64,000 nucleotides of DNA from Deltaproteobacteria bacterium (GTDB taxonomy: Bacteria; Desulfobacterota; DSM-4660; Desulfatiglandales; HGW-15). The stretch covers positions 50,111-114,110 of the forward strand of contig JAFDEF010000003.1 of assembly GCA_019310485.1 (NCBI GenBank), in the 5' to 3' direction. The first letter of the stretch is position 1. Every line of letters begins with the position of its first letter. Positions 51,750-60,526 of this stretch are shown one piece after another. The notes beneath the pieces are model-generated. The model saw nothing but the letters and a program-made list of their open reading frames with translations. It did not search any database and was not told the DNA's origin. The position numbers and the translations under genes were made by a program.

Positions 51750-52669
51750 CGCTCCAACTCTCTGCTTAGACTAACCAGTGTTAGTGGGTCAACCCTGGCC
51801 CCGTTCACTCTTACGCCCAGGTGGAGGTGAGGTCCTGTGGCCCGCCCTGTGCTGCCCACGAGACCCAAAACCTCACCCTTGGTGAGAATTTGCCCTTTTT
51901 GAACCAGGATCTTTTCAAGGTGAAAGTACATACTTATTATGCCCCCGCCGTGGTCCAGCACCACTGATTTTCCGGTAAAGAAATGGTTGCAGGTGAGAAC
52001 CACCCTTCCATTATTGATCGCTTTTACTGGGGTCCCTCTTGCAGCCCTGAAATCCACACCCGAGTGGGGAGCTCGGGGATGGCCATTTATGATGCTGCTC
52101 CTGCCAAAAGGACCTACTACCTCACCATCAACAGGTCTTTGAAAGGGGCCTCTCCACAGTGCCCTGGAAACAGGAGCCTGAAACACTTCTTTCATTACCT
52201 GCCCTTCTTTCTTCACCCTCCTGAGAGTTACCGCGTCCAGTTCAACCATTTTTCTTGGCAGTGTTAATCTGCGAACACCATAATTTTTCTTGTCTACCTC
52301 TATTCTTATCCGCTTTTCCACATGCGTGGGGGAGACCCTCACAAGCACAGGGTAAATACCCGGAGAAGACCTCAAGTCCACACCCAAGAACCCGTTCCAT
52401 GTTCGCCTTGCTCTATCAGGCACCAGGTATACCTTCTTACCTAGCCACCGGACCTCCGGAACCTCGCTGTTCTCCACGATAACACTTATCAGGCTGAGTT
52501 CACCCTGGGGAATCTTATCTGAAGAAAGAATTATCTCAGGACCCTGAATGCTCACGGCCTGCTTGCCGGACATGAGTCCCCAAAAAGCGGTTATGGCCAC
52601 AAGCACAATCCACCTCTTTTTGCCATGGCTCCTTGTTTTCGTCTTGGTTCCTGGTACTGTTACCCTCAT
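51746..52669 (-). CDS. M23 family (LytM) metallopeptidase
   Basis: 307 residues. A basic N-terminus and hydrophobic signal or anchor (KRWIVLVAITAFWGLMSGKQ), then an intermediate domain, and a C-terminal LytM domain with HSGVDF (HxxxD), VVLDHGGGIISMYFHLEKIL and HLHLGVRVNG, i.e. a complete set of zinc ligands. It cleaves peptidoglycan peptide cross-links or acts as an amidase regulator in the periplasm. It is inserted between xseA and xseB, overlapping xseB by four bases. Confidence 0.9.
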   Translation of the reverse strand: MRVTVPGTKTKTRSHGKKRWIVLVAITAFWGLMSGKQAVSIQGPEIILSSDKIPQGELSLISVIVENSEVPEVRWLGKKVYLVPDRARRTWNGFLGVDLRSSPGIYPVLVRVSPTHVEKRIRIEVDKKNYGVRRLTLPRKMVELDAVTLRRVKKEGQVMKEVFQAPVSRALWRGPFQRPVDGEVVGPFGRSSIINGHPRAPHSGVDFRAARGTPVKAINNGRVVLTCNHFFTGKSVVLDHGGGIISMYFHLEKILVQKGQILTKGEVLGLVGSTGRATGPHLHLGVRVNGARVDPLTLVSLSRELER

Positions 52670-52726
52670 CCTGCGTTCTTCGTGCTGCCGGGGGAAGAAA
52701 GTTCTTCCCTATCCGAACCAGCAATT

Positions 52727-54088
52727 TTATGAATCCGGGACTACTTTTCTGATCTGGCACTCAAGGGATCCTTCCCCTAAAGTCACACTCACCTGCTCCC
52801 CCTTGCTGACCTGAGAAGCCGCTCTCACGACTATGTTTTCGGGTATCTTTCTGGTGATGGAATATCCCCTCTTTAATATGGAAAAAGGACTTATGTCCTT
52901 GATCTTTTCTTCCAGCAGGGAAAGGCCCATTTTGAATTCCCTGAGCCTCCTGGTAATCGAAAGGATCAAGGAGCGCTTTTGAAACGCAATTTTCTGACTA
53001 AGGTTTATGATGACTTTTGCAGGGGAGTGCAAAACAAGCGCGCGTTCCTCTGCGTCTAAGTTGCGCTTCCTTTCCTTTATTTCCAGTTCCATCCTTCTCA
53101 AAAGCCTAGCATTCAGCTCGTCAAGATGGATCCACAAGTCTGCCAGTCTTTTCCTTGGATCCTTGAGCCTCTTTGAGAAAGCGGACAATTTCTGGTTATT
53201 ATTTACCAAAGAGCTTCTGAGGCTCATCTCAAGCCTTGATCCGAGCTGGCCAATACGATTCTTTAGTGATTCCTTTTCTACCACAAGAATCTCGGCTGCA
53301 GCCGAGGGGGTTGGTGCTCGAAGATCGGCGGCAAGATCGGAAATTGTTGTATCTATCTCATGACCAACTGCTGAAACCACAGGTACCTTGGAAGCACGGA
53401 TAGCCAGCGCAACTTTTTCTTCGTTGAAGGCCCAGAGATCTTCCAGGGATCCCCCTCCCCTTGTCAACACAATAACATCAACATCCAGCTCCCGGTTCAC
53501 GATTTCAATTGCTTCTACTATCTCCGCGGCTGCTTGATCTCCCTGGACTTTTACCGGGACTATGATTATCTCGATGTTCGCAAACCTACGATGAATGATT
53601 TTCAAAAAATCCCTGATTGCAGCACCAGTTGGAGAAGTAATAACCGCCACTTTCTGGGGCAAAAACGGTAAAGGCTTTTTCACCTTCTCATCAAAAATAC
53701 CCTGGGCCGCAAGCTTCTTCTTAAGCTGCTCAAAGGCCAGTGCCAGTGCACCCACTCCGAGCGGTTCAAGGTAGTCAAGGATAATCTGGTACTCACCCCG
53801 CGGTTCGTAAACCCCAATCCTGCCCTGCGCAATCACCCTCATGCCGTCTTCAGGAGTAAATTTAAGGTACCTGGCCTGTGGTCTAAACATTATCGCCCGG
53901 ATTTGTGCCCGCTCGTCTTTCAGTGCCATGTAATAATGGCCAGAGGTAGGTATCCTGAAGTTGGAGATTTCTCCCTCAACCCATATGAAATCAAAAGTCC
54001 CTTCCAGAAGCTCCTTGATCTCTTCAGTGAGGCGGCTAACAGTGTAAATCTTCCCCTTTTGATTTTCAAACAAGAACCCGGGACACAT
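52727..54088 (-). CDS. xseA: Exodeoxyribonuclease VII large subunit
   Basis: 453 residues. An N-terminal OB-fold (tRNA_anti-like: WVEGEISNFRIPTSGHYYMA, RAIMFRPQARYLKFTPEDGM), then the catalytic domain (VAVITSPTGAAIRDFLKIIH, DVIVLTRGGGSLEDLWAFNE, VPVVSAVGHEIDTTISDLAA), followed by a long coiled-coil region (KESLKNRIGQLGSRLEMSLR) and a C-terminal strand. It degrades single-stranded DNA with XseB. First gene of the operon; ATG 54088 preceded by GGCGGGAGATA. Confidence 0.95.
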   Translation of the reverse strand: MCPGFLFENQKGKIYTVSRLTEEIKELLEGTFDFIWVEGEISNFRIPTSGHYYMALKDERAQIRAIMFRPQARYLKFTPEDGMRVIAQGRIGVYEPRGEYQIILDYLEPLGVGALALAFEQLKKKLAAQGIFDEKVKKPLPFLPQKVAVITSPTGAAIRDFLKIIHRRFANIEIIIVPVKVQGDQAAAEIVEAIEIVNRELDVDVIVLTRGGGSLEDLWAFNEEKVALAIRASKVPVVSAVGHEIDTTISDLAADLRAPTPSAAAEILVVEKESLKNRIGQLGSRLEMSLRSSLVNNNQKLSAFSKRLKDPRKRLADLWIHLDELNARLLRRMELEIKERKRNLDAEERALVLHSPAKVIINLSQKIAFQKRSLILSITRRLREFKMGLSLLEEKIKDISPFSILKRGYSITRKIPENIVVRAASQVSKGEQVSVTLGEGSLECQIRKVVPDS

Positions 54089-54430
54089 TATCTCCCGCCC
54101 TTCAAGAATACTATCATGGTTTTCCCTTTGCCCATCATGTTATTACTTCGATATTATCTCTTAATAGCAAACCACTTTTCTATTCTGTTTTCAAGTCAAG
54201 ACTTTAAAAGCACATGCAAATCTCTTATCAAAACCCAACAAGGAATACTCCCGGTCAAGAGTTCTTAGAAACCTAAATGATTGACAGCAACAGCTGATTT
54301 GAAATATCCTCCTTAAAACCGCCACCTTTCGTGGCAAAAGCACCCTTTGCTTTGCTATCAAAGGAAAGTCAGAAAACCCTCCGGTCCCTGAGCGCTTTTC
54401 CTGCCGACAGGTCAAGGGTTCCCGAGGATA
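54089..54430. other. 342-nt divergent intergenic between xseA and the DUF4301 gene
   Basis: This gap must carry promoters for two divergent genes. TTGACA at 54281-54286 with a poor -10 (TATCCT at 18 bp) is the best plus-strand candidate; nothing convincing faces xseA. There is no coding frame of quality and no obvious repeat. AT-rich from about 54130 to 54330. Confidence 0.35.
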
Positions 54431-56014
54431 ATGGGGATTGGAATGCTTGGCTCTATCTTTTCTCATGATGATATCAGGCAAATCAAGGAAAGAGGCCTTA
54501 CCGTTGAAAAGGTTATGGAGCAGTTAGAAGTATTTAAGAAGGGGTTTCCCTACGCAAGGTTGAACAGGCCGTGCACGGTTGGAGATGGAATTCACGTGCT
54601 GGAGGAAAGTGATCTAAAAAGGCTGACTGAAATTCACGAAAACTCCACTCTTTCTGGAAGAGCCATGAAGTTTGTGCCTGCATCAGGTGCTGCTACCCGC
54701 ATGTTCAAGTTACTAACTGCTTTTAACAACCGTTACAATTCGACTGACGAAGCGATGTTTACACCTGAAGCCCTGGAAAAAGACTCTGATACCAGGGCTG
54801 TCTTTACTTTCTTGAAAGGGCTCAAAAGGCTTGCTTTTTATCAAGATCTCAAGAACGTGATGGCAAGAGATGGTCTGGACCCAGATACCCTCTTGTCAAA
54901 AGGGATTTACAAGCCGGTGCTTGACTATCTCCTGACACCTGCCGGACTTAACTTGGCACATCTGCCCAAGGGGCTTATTAAGTTTCATACTTATCCGGGT
55001 CACTCCCGCACCCCTTTTGAAGAGCACCTGGTTGAAGCAGCAGGGTACGTGCGCGACGCTGAAAACAGGGCCCGAGTCCACTTCACGGTGAGCGCTGAAC
55101 ACGAAGCTGCCATACGCGAACACATAGAAGAAGCCGTTCATTCCCCGTACCTCCCTGGTGTAAGGTATGAGGTGAGTTTTTCAAATCAAAGCCCATCTAC
55201 GGACACGATAGCAGTTGACATGGATAACAAGCCATTTCGTAATAGAGACGGAAGACTTGTTTTTCGGCCTGGAGGCCACGGCGCTTTGCTGCAAAATCTA
55301 AATGACCTTAGGGGAGATATCATCTTCATCAAGAACATAGACAATGTAGTGCCCGACAGACTCAAGGCGGATACGTATGCTTATAAAAAAGCCCTTGGTG
55401 GTTTTCTTGTGGAGTTACAAGCCAGGATTTTTTCTTACGTTGAAAAGCTCTCAAAAAGAGATTTATGGGGCTCCGAGCTTGAGCAAGTCCTGGAATTTCT
55501 TTGCAAGAAGCTTTTTACTGTTCTGCCTCAGGACGTAGGAAACCTTTCAAGAGAGGAAAAAATCCGCTTTGCTCTTTCCAAGTTGAACAGGCCCTTGCGG
55601 GTGTGCGGTGTGGTAAGAAACGTGGGAGAGCCGGGAGGCGGGCCTTTCTGGGTGGAACATAGCAACGGTGGCCTTTCCCTCCAAATAGTGGAGTCGGCAC
55701 AGGTGGACATGAGTTCGAGCAAGCAGCGGAAAATCTGGGAATCAGCCACACACTTTAACCCTGTTGACATTGTGTGCGGAGTACGTGATTACAGGGGCAG
55801 GCAATTTCATTTACCTGATTTTGTTGATCCTGACACCGGCTTTATCTCCATCAAATCCAAGGATGGCAAGGAGCTCAAGGCACTTGAACTTCCCGGTCTC
55901 TGGAACGGTTCTATGGCAAAGTGGAATACGGTCTTTGTCGAGGTCCCTATCTCAACCTTCAATCCTGTAAAGACGGTCTTCGACTTACTCCGAAAGGAGC
56001 ACCAGCCCGAATAA
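54431..56014 (+). CDS. DUF4301 family protein
   Basis: 527 residues. The N-terminal signature FSHDDIRQIKERGLTVEKVM, FKKGFPYARLNRPCTVGDGI and the glycine/arginine motif KFVPASGAATRMFKLL match DUF4301, a family best known in Bacteroidetes. The SGAATRM segment resembles nucleotidyltransferase G-x-G-T-R-M loops, so a nucleotide-sugar role is conceivable, but this is inference from a short motif. No signal peptide or membrane span. Start ATG 54431 or Met5 at 54443. 63 bp upstream of the DUF368 gene on the same strand. Confidence 0.85.
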   Translation: MGIGMLGSIFSHDDIRQIKERGLTVEKVMEQLEVFKKGFPYARLNRPCTVGDGIHVLEESDLKRLTEIHENSTLSGRAMKFVPASGAATRMFKLLTAFNNRYNSTDEAMFTPEALEKDSDTRAVFTFLKGLKRLAFYQDLKNVMARDGLDPDTLLSKGIYKPVLDYLLTPAGLNLAHLPKGLIKFHTYPGHSRTPFEEHLVEAAGYVRDAENRARVHFTVSAEHEAAIREHIEEAVHSPYLPGVRYEVSFSNQSPSTDTIAVDMDNKPFRNRDGRLVFRPGGHGALLQNLNDLRGDIIFIKNIDNVVPDRLKADTYAYKKALGGFLVELQARIFSYVEKLSKRDLWGSELEQVLEFLCKKLFTVLPQDVGNLSREEKIRFALSKLNRPLRVCGVVRNVGEPGGGPFWVEHSNGGLSLQIVESAQVDMSSSKQRKIWESATHFNPVDIVCGVRDYRGRQFHLPDFVDPDTGFISIKSKDGKELKALELPGLWNGSMAKWNTVFVEVPISTFNPVKTVFDLLRKEHQPE

Positions 56015-56077
56015 GCAGGTAGGGAGCCCCCTCCACATAATGAAACGGGAGGATCTTGAGAAAGATTTCACTCTGAA

Positions 56078-57001
56078 ATGAAGAATCGCACCCTAATATC
56101 TTACTTATTCGTTTCCATCAGGGGTTTTTGTATGGGGGCAGCAGACGTGGTTCCCGGGGTTTCCGGTGGAACCATGGCGCTTATCCTGGGGATATATGAA
56201 GAGCTTATCAAATCAATTCGTTCATTTGATGCCATCTTTGTAAAACGCTTGCTTTCCTTCAAGGCAAGAGAGGCCATGTCCGGGGTATCCTGGCAATTCC
56301 TGGCGGCACTTATTATTGGAATTTTTGCAGCTATATTTTCGCTCTCAAGAATCCTGAGCTGGCTCCTTGAAAATCGACCGGTCTTTATCTGGTCTTTCTT
56401 CTTTGGGCTTGTCCTTGCCTCCATTTTCACAGTGGGGCGAAATCTCGATAGATGGCATCTCGGAACATGCGTGTGGATCGCTCTTGGAGCCATTGGAGCC
56501 TATTTCCTTGTAGGCATGGTACCGCTCTCCACGCCGGATGCGCCGTGGTTCTTGTTGCTGAGCGGAGCAGTTGCCATCTGCGCAATGATTCTGCCCGGCA
56601 TATCGGGATCGTTCATTCTTGTCTTAATGGGAAAATACAAATTCCTCCTTGATGCTGTGAACAACCACAACATCTTGCCCCTTATCCTGGTTGCAACAGG
56701 TGCAGTTGTAGGATTAAGCTCTTTTGTACGGCTTCTAAACTGGCTCTTGAAAAAGCATCACGATGCTACGATGGCAGTACTCACTGGCCTTATGCTGGGT
56801 GCACTGAGGAAAGTGTGGCCTTGGAAAGTCTCTGGCGCCACTGCCGCGCAGGGTGCAGGAAAGGCGCTAATAGTATCCCAGGCAAACACAATTCCAGCGC
56901 ACTGGAGCCAGGAGGTGACAATGGCACTTCTTCTTGCTGCTCTCGGTTTTTTCCTGGTCCTGGCCCTAAACGCCCTGGCCAATAAAGGCTCAAGCCGCTA
57001 G
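56078..57001 (+). CDS. popT: DUF368/PopT-type undecaprenyl-phosphate translocase
   Basis: 307 residues, about eight transmembrane helices. The N-terminal signature GFCMGAADVVPGVSGGTMAL is diagnostic for DUF368. Recent work assigned DUF368 (PopT) proteins to recycling of undecaprenyl phosphate across the membrane, so this likely supports cell-wall and O-antigen synthesis. The second repeat has ICAMILPGISGSFILVLMGK, a mirror of the first. It follows DUF4301 by 63 bp. Confidence 0.9.
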   Translation: MKNRTLISYLFVSIRGFCMGAADVVPGVSGGTMALILGIYEELIKSIRSFDAIFVKRLLSFKAREAMSGVSWQFLAALIIGIFAAIFSLSRILSWLLENRPVFIWSFFFGLVLASIFTVGRNLDRWHLGTCVWIALGAIGAYFLVGMVPLSTPDAPWFLLLSGAVAICAMILPGISGSFILVLMGKYKFLLDAVNNHNILPLILVATGAVVGLSSFVRLLNWLLKKHHDATMAVLTGLMLGALRKVWPWKVSGATAAQGAGKALIVSQANTIPAHWSQEVTMALLLAALGFFLVLALNALANKGSSR

Positions 57002-57213
57002 CAGGCTTTCCTCCCCCTTTTTCAGGTAATCCCCGGCTCCCGATTTACTCTTCTCCCGAATGGAGGGCAGTTGCAAAGAGTCTTGCTAGGATCCTGCAGG
57101 AAATCTGGATTTATCGGTGGCTGTCGGAAAACGCCCGTATATCTCAATGCTTTCCCAGAATGCAAGGGATATGGTCATGACAGTCAAAAACATTTTGTGT
57201 TAGGCAGATTTTC

Positions 57214-57242
57214 TTGACAATTGTCGAAACAATAGCTATAAG
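57214..57242 (+). promoter_or_regulatory. Strong sigma-70 promoter of the padR-MFS operon
   Basis: TTGACA (57214-57219), a 17-bp spacer and TATAAG (57237-57242), near consensus. The -35 box overlaps a perfect 10-bp palindrome GACAATTGTC (57216-57225). A second palindrome lies just downstream of the -10 box. Confidence 0.75.
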
Positions 57243-57264
57243 CGATATCGGTATACGATATTGC
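57242..57264. promoter_or_regulatory. Candidate PadR operator
   Basis: GCGATATCG (57242-57250) and CGATATTGC (57256-57264) are inverted, 8 of 9 positions matching, around a 5-bp spacer whose flank forms GTATAC. It lies between the -10 box and the padR start, a position where an autorepressor would block transcription. PadR binding is inferred. Confidence 0.6.
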
Positions 57265-57283
57265 TTTGCTCTACGATGGGCGT

Positions 57284-57610
57284 ATGATGGAAAAGATAAC
57301 CAGAGACTTTTTCTTGGGTTTCATTAGAATCCACATCCTGCACCATGCCGAAAAAGAGCCAATCTTCGGTCAACGCTTTAGCGAGGAACTGGGCCGACAC
57401 GGCTACCACATCTCGTACGGCACCCTATATCCTATCTTTCACCGCCTCGAAAAGGAGGGCTACTTGGTCTCCGAAAAGATAAATGTCGGGGGAAAGATCA
57501 GGAAGTACTACAAAATTACACGAAAAGGGAAGCGGATGTTGACGGAGGCCAAGCAGCAGATCAGGGAACTTGTGGATGAGGTTCTGGAAGACAGTAAGGA
57601 ACTGAAGTGA
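57284..57610 (+). CDS. PadR family transcriptional regulator
   Basis: 108 residues from ATG 57284; a TTG at 57266 is possible but less likely. It is a winged-helix domain: FLGFIRIHILHHAEKEPIFG, FSEELGRHGYHISYGTLYPI, then the wing LEKEGYLVSEKINVGGKIRK and YYKITRKGKRMLTEAKQQI. PadR repressors commonly control adjacent efflux pumps. It overlaps the downstream MFS gene by four bases (GTGA). Confidence 0.9.
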   Translation: MMEKITRDFFLGFIRIHILHHAEKEPIFGQRFSEELGRHGYHISYGTLYPIFHRLEKEGYLVSEKINVGGKIRKYYKITRKGKRMLTEAKQQIRELVDEVLEDSKELK

Positions 57611-58842
57611 AAGAGGAAAAAACGGGGGAGAATAAGATGTCCGGAGAAGAGAAGAAACCAGCTCAGGGGTTGGGGCAAAATGTCCTGTTCCTGGGAATGG
57701 TATCACTTCTCAACGACCTGTCGAGCCAGATGGTCTACCCCCTCATTCCCACGTTTCTCGACTTGCTGGGTGCTTCTCCTGCGATCCTTGGACTCATCGA
57801 GGGAATTGCTGAAGCTACGGCCTCTCTGTTTCGAACACTTTTTGGGTACCTGTCAGATAAGTTCAAGAAGAGAAAGCTATTCATCGTAACCGGCTACGGC
57901 TTGTCTGCCATCTCTCGACCGTTTCTCTATCTTGCTGGTCACTGGGGTGGTGTGCTCGCCGTTCGCTTCTCCGACAGGCTGGGTAAGGCAGCCCGAACCC
58001 CTGCTCGTGACGCACTGATCTCAACATCTGTTGATCCCTCGATCCGCGGCAGAGCCTTTGGATTTCATCGAGCTATGGACAGAATCGGAGCTATCGGAGG
58101 GCCCCTATTTGCCATGTTTATTTTGACCCTTCTGCCCTACCGAGATTCTGAGCCCATTAGGGCACTGAAGTTCACCTTCCTGATATCGGCCATCCCTGGA
58201 GCGATAGCACTTATTTTTGTCAGATTTGCCAGGGAGACAGGCTTCAAATCCAGGGCCACGGCAAAGAAGAAGACTGCTATCAGGGATGCCCCATTCATTC
58301 TATTCCTCGTCGCCAACGCTTTTTTTGCCCTTGGCAACTCCTCAAATGCCTTCCTTATTCTCAAAGCACGGGAGCTGGAGATTGCCGTACATTTCATCCC
58401 CATACTCTGGGTAGTTTATAATAGCGTGTGTACGGTGTCGTCTCCCGTCATCGGCTCTCTTTCAGACAGAATCGGCAGGAAAGCCGTGATCGTGGCTTCG
58501 TTCCTCTACTACGCTGTGATCTATGTGCTTTTCGGCTTTGCCACGGAGCAATGGATGATGTGGGTGCTGTTCGGGGCCTATGGGGTCTACTATGGGCTCA
58601 CCGAAGGAATTTTCAGGGCTTACGTCGCCGATATAGTCGAAGAAGGAAAACGGGCCACTGCCTATGGCATCCTGAACACTGTCATCGGGGTATCGCTACT
58701 CCCTGCCTCACTCATCATGGGCTTGGTCTGGGATCTGTACAACTCGAAAGTGGCATTCCTTGTATCGGCAGGACTCGGCCTCATGGGTTTCATAGTCTTT
58801 CTCATCAGCATGCTCGTGAAGAGACCCCACGTGGCTCGATAA
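57607..58842 (+). CDS. MFS transporter
   Basis: 411 residues, twelve transmembrane segments. N-terminal half: FLGMVSLLNDLSSQMVYPLI, then the loop LSDKFKKRKLFIVTGYG and the cytoplasmic motif-A-like FGYLSDKFKKR; it later has DRLGKAARTPARDALISTSV and IGSLSDRIGRKAVIVASFLY. The MFS substrate is unknown. GTG 57607 couples to the padR stop; ATG 57637 after GGGGGAGAATAAG is an equally good start. Probably repressed by the adjacent PadR protein. Confidence 0.9.
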   Translation: MKEEKTGENKMSGEEKKPAQGLGQNVLFLGMVSLLNDLSSQMVYPLIPTFLDLLGASPAILGLIEGIAEATASLFRTLFGYLSDKFKKRKLFIVTGYGLSAISRPFLYLAGHWGGVLAVRFSDRLGKAARTPARDALISTSVDPSIRGRAFGFHRAMDRIGAIGGPLFAMFILTLLPYRDSEPIRALKFTFLISAIPGAIALIFVRFARETGFKSRATAKKKTAIRDAPFILFLVANAFFALGNSSNAFLILKARELEIAVHFIPILWVVYNSVCTVSSPVIGSLSDRIGRKAVIVASFLYYAVIYVLFGFATEQWMMWVLFGAYGVYYGLTEGIFRAYVADIVEEGKRATAYGILNTVIGVSLLPASLIMGLVWDLYNSKVAFLVSAGLGLMGFIVFLISMLVKRPHVAR

Positions 58843-58908
58843 GCTTGCAGGTTATCCCTGATAAATAAGTCAGTCAAACTGGCTGGGGCAGGTCAAACCA
58901 TGGGCTTG

Positions 58909-58933
58909 TATGGCAGAGGGACATTTTGCCATA
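58909..58933. terminator. Inverted repeat at the convergent MFS/58937 junction
   Basis: TATGGCA (58909-58915) and TGCCATA (58927-58933) form a 7-bp stem around an 11-nt loop, in the 94-bp gap between convergent genes. No long T-run follows. A weak bidirectional terminator is possible. Confidence 0.35.
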
Positions 58934-58936
58934 AAC

Positions 58937-59212
58937 TCATTTTCTGAGCAGAAGTACTGTCCAGGGGTGCTCCGGACGGAAAGCGGAAACCCTGCTTTGT
59001 GCCGCAAGTTCTTCGGCCACCTTTCTTGCTTCATTCTCGGTATCAAAGGACTCTAGCCCTACAGGTTCAGCCTGCCCGTCACCAAAAACCTGCATCACGT
59101 CCCACTTATTTGTGCTGAAATGAAGACGCCAGCTATGACCCACCAGCTCTCCCCTGCACCCAATAAGTTGCCAGCTGATATTGCTCTTTCCCATGTCTAT
59201 CCTGTAGCCCAT
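58937..59212 (-). CDS. Uncharacterised 91-residue protein
   Basis: ATG 59212 is preceded by ATCGAAAGGAAAA. The sequence has a beta-rich look (SWRLHFSTNKWDVMQVFGDG) and a final WTVLLLRK. I do not recognise it. It is the only minus-strand gene in this part, convergent with the MFS transporter; the coding evidence is a plausible ribosome site plus balanced composition. Confidence 0.5.
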   Translation of the reverse strand: MGYRIDMGKSNISWQLIGCRGELVGHSWRLHFSTNKWDVMQVFGDGQAEPVGLESFDTENEARKVAEELAAQSRVSAFRPEHPWTVLLLRK

Positions 59213-59360
59213 TTTTCCTTTCGATACCCTGCGCTGATTATATCCAGTCTTTCCCCCGAGTGCAATCTCAATCCAGCGCCAAGCCCCTCCTCTGGGCTGC
59301 CAACAGCTGATGGCAAGCGCCAGGTGCTGATGGAAGTATCTTTACCTTTAAGAAACTCCC

Positions 59361-59475
59361 GATATGCTCAATGTTGATCTGTTTTGGACACTTTCTCCAC
59401 GATATGCTAATAAAAAATAATTGAGCGCTTAAAAAAGCTCGAGTTGCTCAAAGAATAACCTCTAAGCGCTCAAAG
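59361..59475. repeat. Array of GCTCAA-type repeats before the rhomboid gene
   Basis: GATATGCTCAAT (59361-59372) recurs as GATATGCTAAT (59401-59411) exactly 40 bp on. TTGAGCGCTTA (59421-59431) and TAAGCGCTCAA (59463-59473) are perfect inverted 11-mers, and TTGCTCAAAG (59444-59453) repeats as GCGCTCAAAG (59466-59475) 22 bp on. Spacing by about two helical turns suggests protein binding. Confidence 0.6.
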
Positions 59476-59496
59476 GGTGCACCCAGCAGATACGCC

Positions 59497-60468
59497 ATGA
59501 TACCAATTCGAGATACAACCCGATCCAGGACCTATCCCATTGTCAACAACATTATTATTGGCCTTAATGTATTGGTTTTCATCGTGGAAATCGCCCAAGG
59601 CTCCCGGCAAAATCAATTTATTATCACCTACGGCCTGGTCCCTGCTCGTTACTCAGTTCCTGCGATAGCTTCCTATTTCACTACCTCGCAGCAGATCTTC
59701 TCCTTTTTCTCGTTTATGTTTCTTCACGGAGGATTCTGGCACCTCCTTGCCAACATGTGGTTTTTGTATATTTTTGGCGACAATGTGGAAGATCGACTCG
59801 GGCCCCTTAGATATATAGTGTTTTACCTGCTTTGCGGTTGGGCCTCGGGGATATTTCACCTTATTACTAACTGGCACTCGCAGGTTCCGACCATTGGAGC
59901 CAGCGGCGCCATCGCAGGCGTCATGGGGGCTTATCTTGTTCTGTACCCCAATTCAAGAATTCTAACGCTTATTCCCATATTTTTTATCCCCTACTTTGTC
60001 GAGATTCCGGCCTTTTTCTTCCTTGGGCTATGGTTTTTTATACAGTTTTTCAGTGCTGCCGCGTCTCACGGCCAGGCCGGAGGCATAGCCTGGTGGGCTC
60101 ATGTGGGTGGTTTCATATCAGGGATCATCTTGCTGAAAGTGTCTGAGCGAGTTCCCGAAGCCGGGGTTACTCAAAAGTTGCGCACTGCAACATCGAGGAA
60201 AAAAACTCCGCGCCTTAAAGTGGTGCGCACCCAAAGCAGCGTTGGCGATCCTCATATATACGGCACAATATCTATAACTCCGCAGGAGGCTCACTTTGGC
60301 ACGCAGAAGTTGATCAACGTCCCCTGGGGATTTCACAGCCGCATATTCCGCGTTACAGTTCCGCCCGGTGTAAAGGACGGAACAGTCTTGCGCCTTCCAG
60401 GGCTGGGCAAAAGGTTGGAGGGAGGAGAAAAAGGCGATTTGCTTTTGAAAGTGCAAATACGCCCCTGA
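59497..60468 (+). CDS. Rhomboid family serine protease fused to a DnaJ C-terminal-like domain
   Basis: 323 residues. Residues 1-218 form a rhomboid domain with six hydrophobic segments, the catalytic serine in GASGAIAG (Ser136) and histidine in WAHVGG (His202), plus the HGGFWHLLANMWFL region. Residues about 253-323 read YGTISITPQEAHFGTQKLIN, then VTVPPGVKDGTVLRLPGLGK and GDLLLKVQIRP, closely resembling the DnaJ/CbpA C-terminal substrate-binding domain. A basic linker joins them. I have not seen this fusion described; ATG 59497 is the likely start. The repeats upstream may regulate it. Confidence 0.82.
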   Translation: MIPIRDTTRSRTYPIVNNIIIGLNVLVFIVEIAQGSRQNQFIITYGLVPARYSVPAIASYFTTSQQIFSFFSFMFLHGGFWHLLANMWFLYIFGDNVEDRLGPLRYIVFYLLCGWASGIFHLITNWHSQVPTIGASGAIAGVMGAYLVLYPNSRILTLIPIFFIPYFVEIPAFFFLGLWFFIQFFSAAASHGQAGGIAWWAHVGGFISGIILLKVSERVPEAGVTQKLRTATSRKKTPRLKVVRTQSSVGDPHIYGTISITPQEAHFGTQKLINVPWGFHSRIFRVTVPPGVKDGTVLRLPGLGKRLEGGEKGDLLLKVQIRP

Positions 60469-60526
60469 TTCTCATCGAATACGTTTCGAGTCCAAATAAC
60501 CTTCCAGGGAAAACGCAGGAAAGCAT

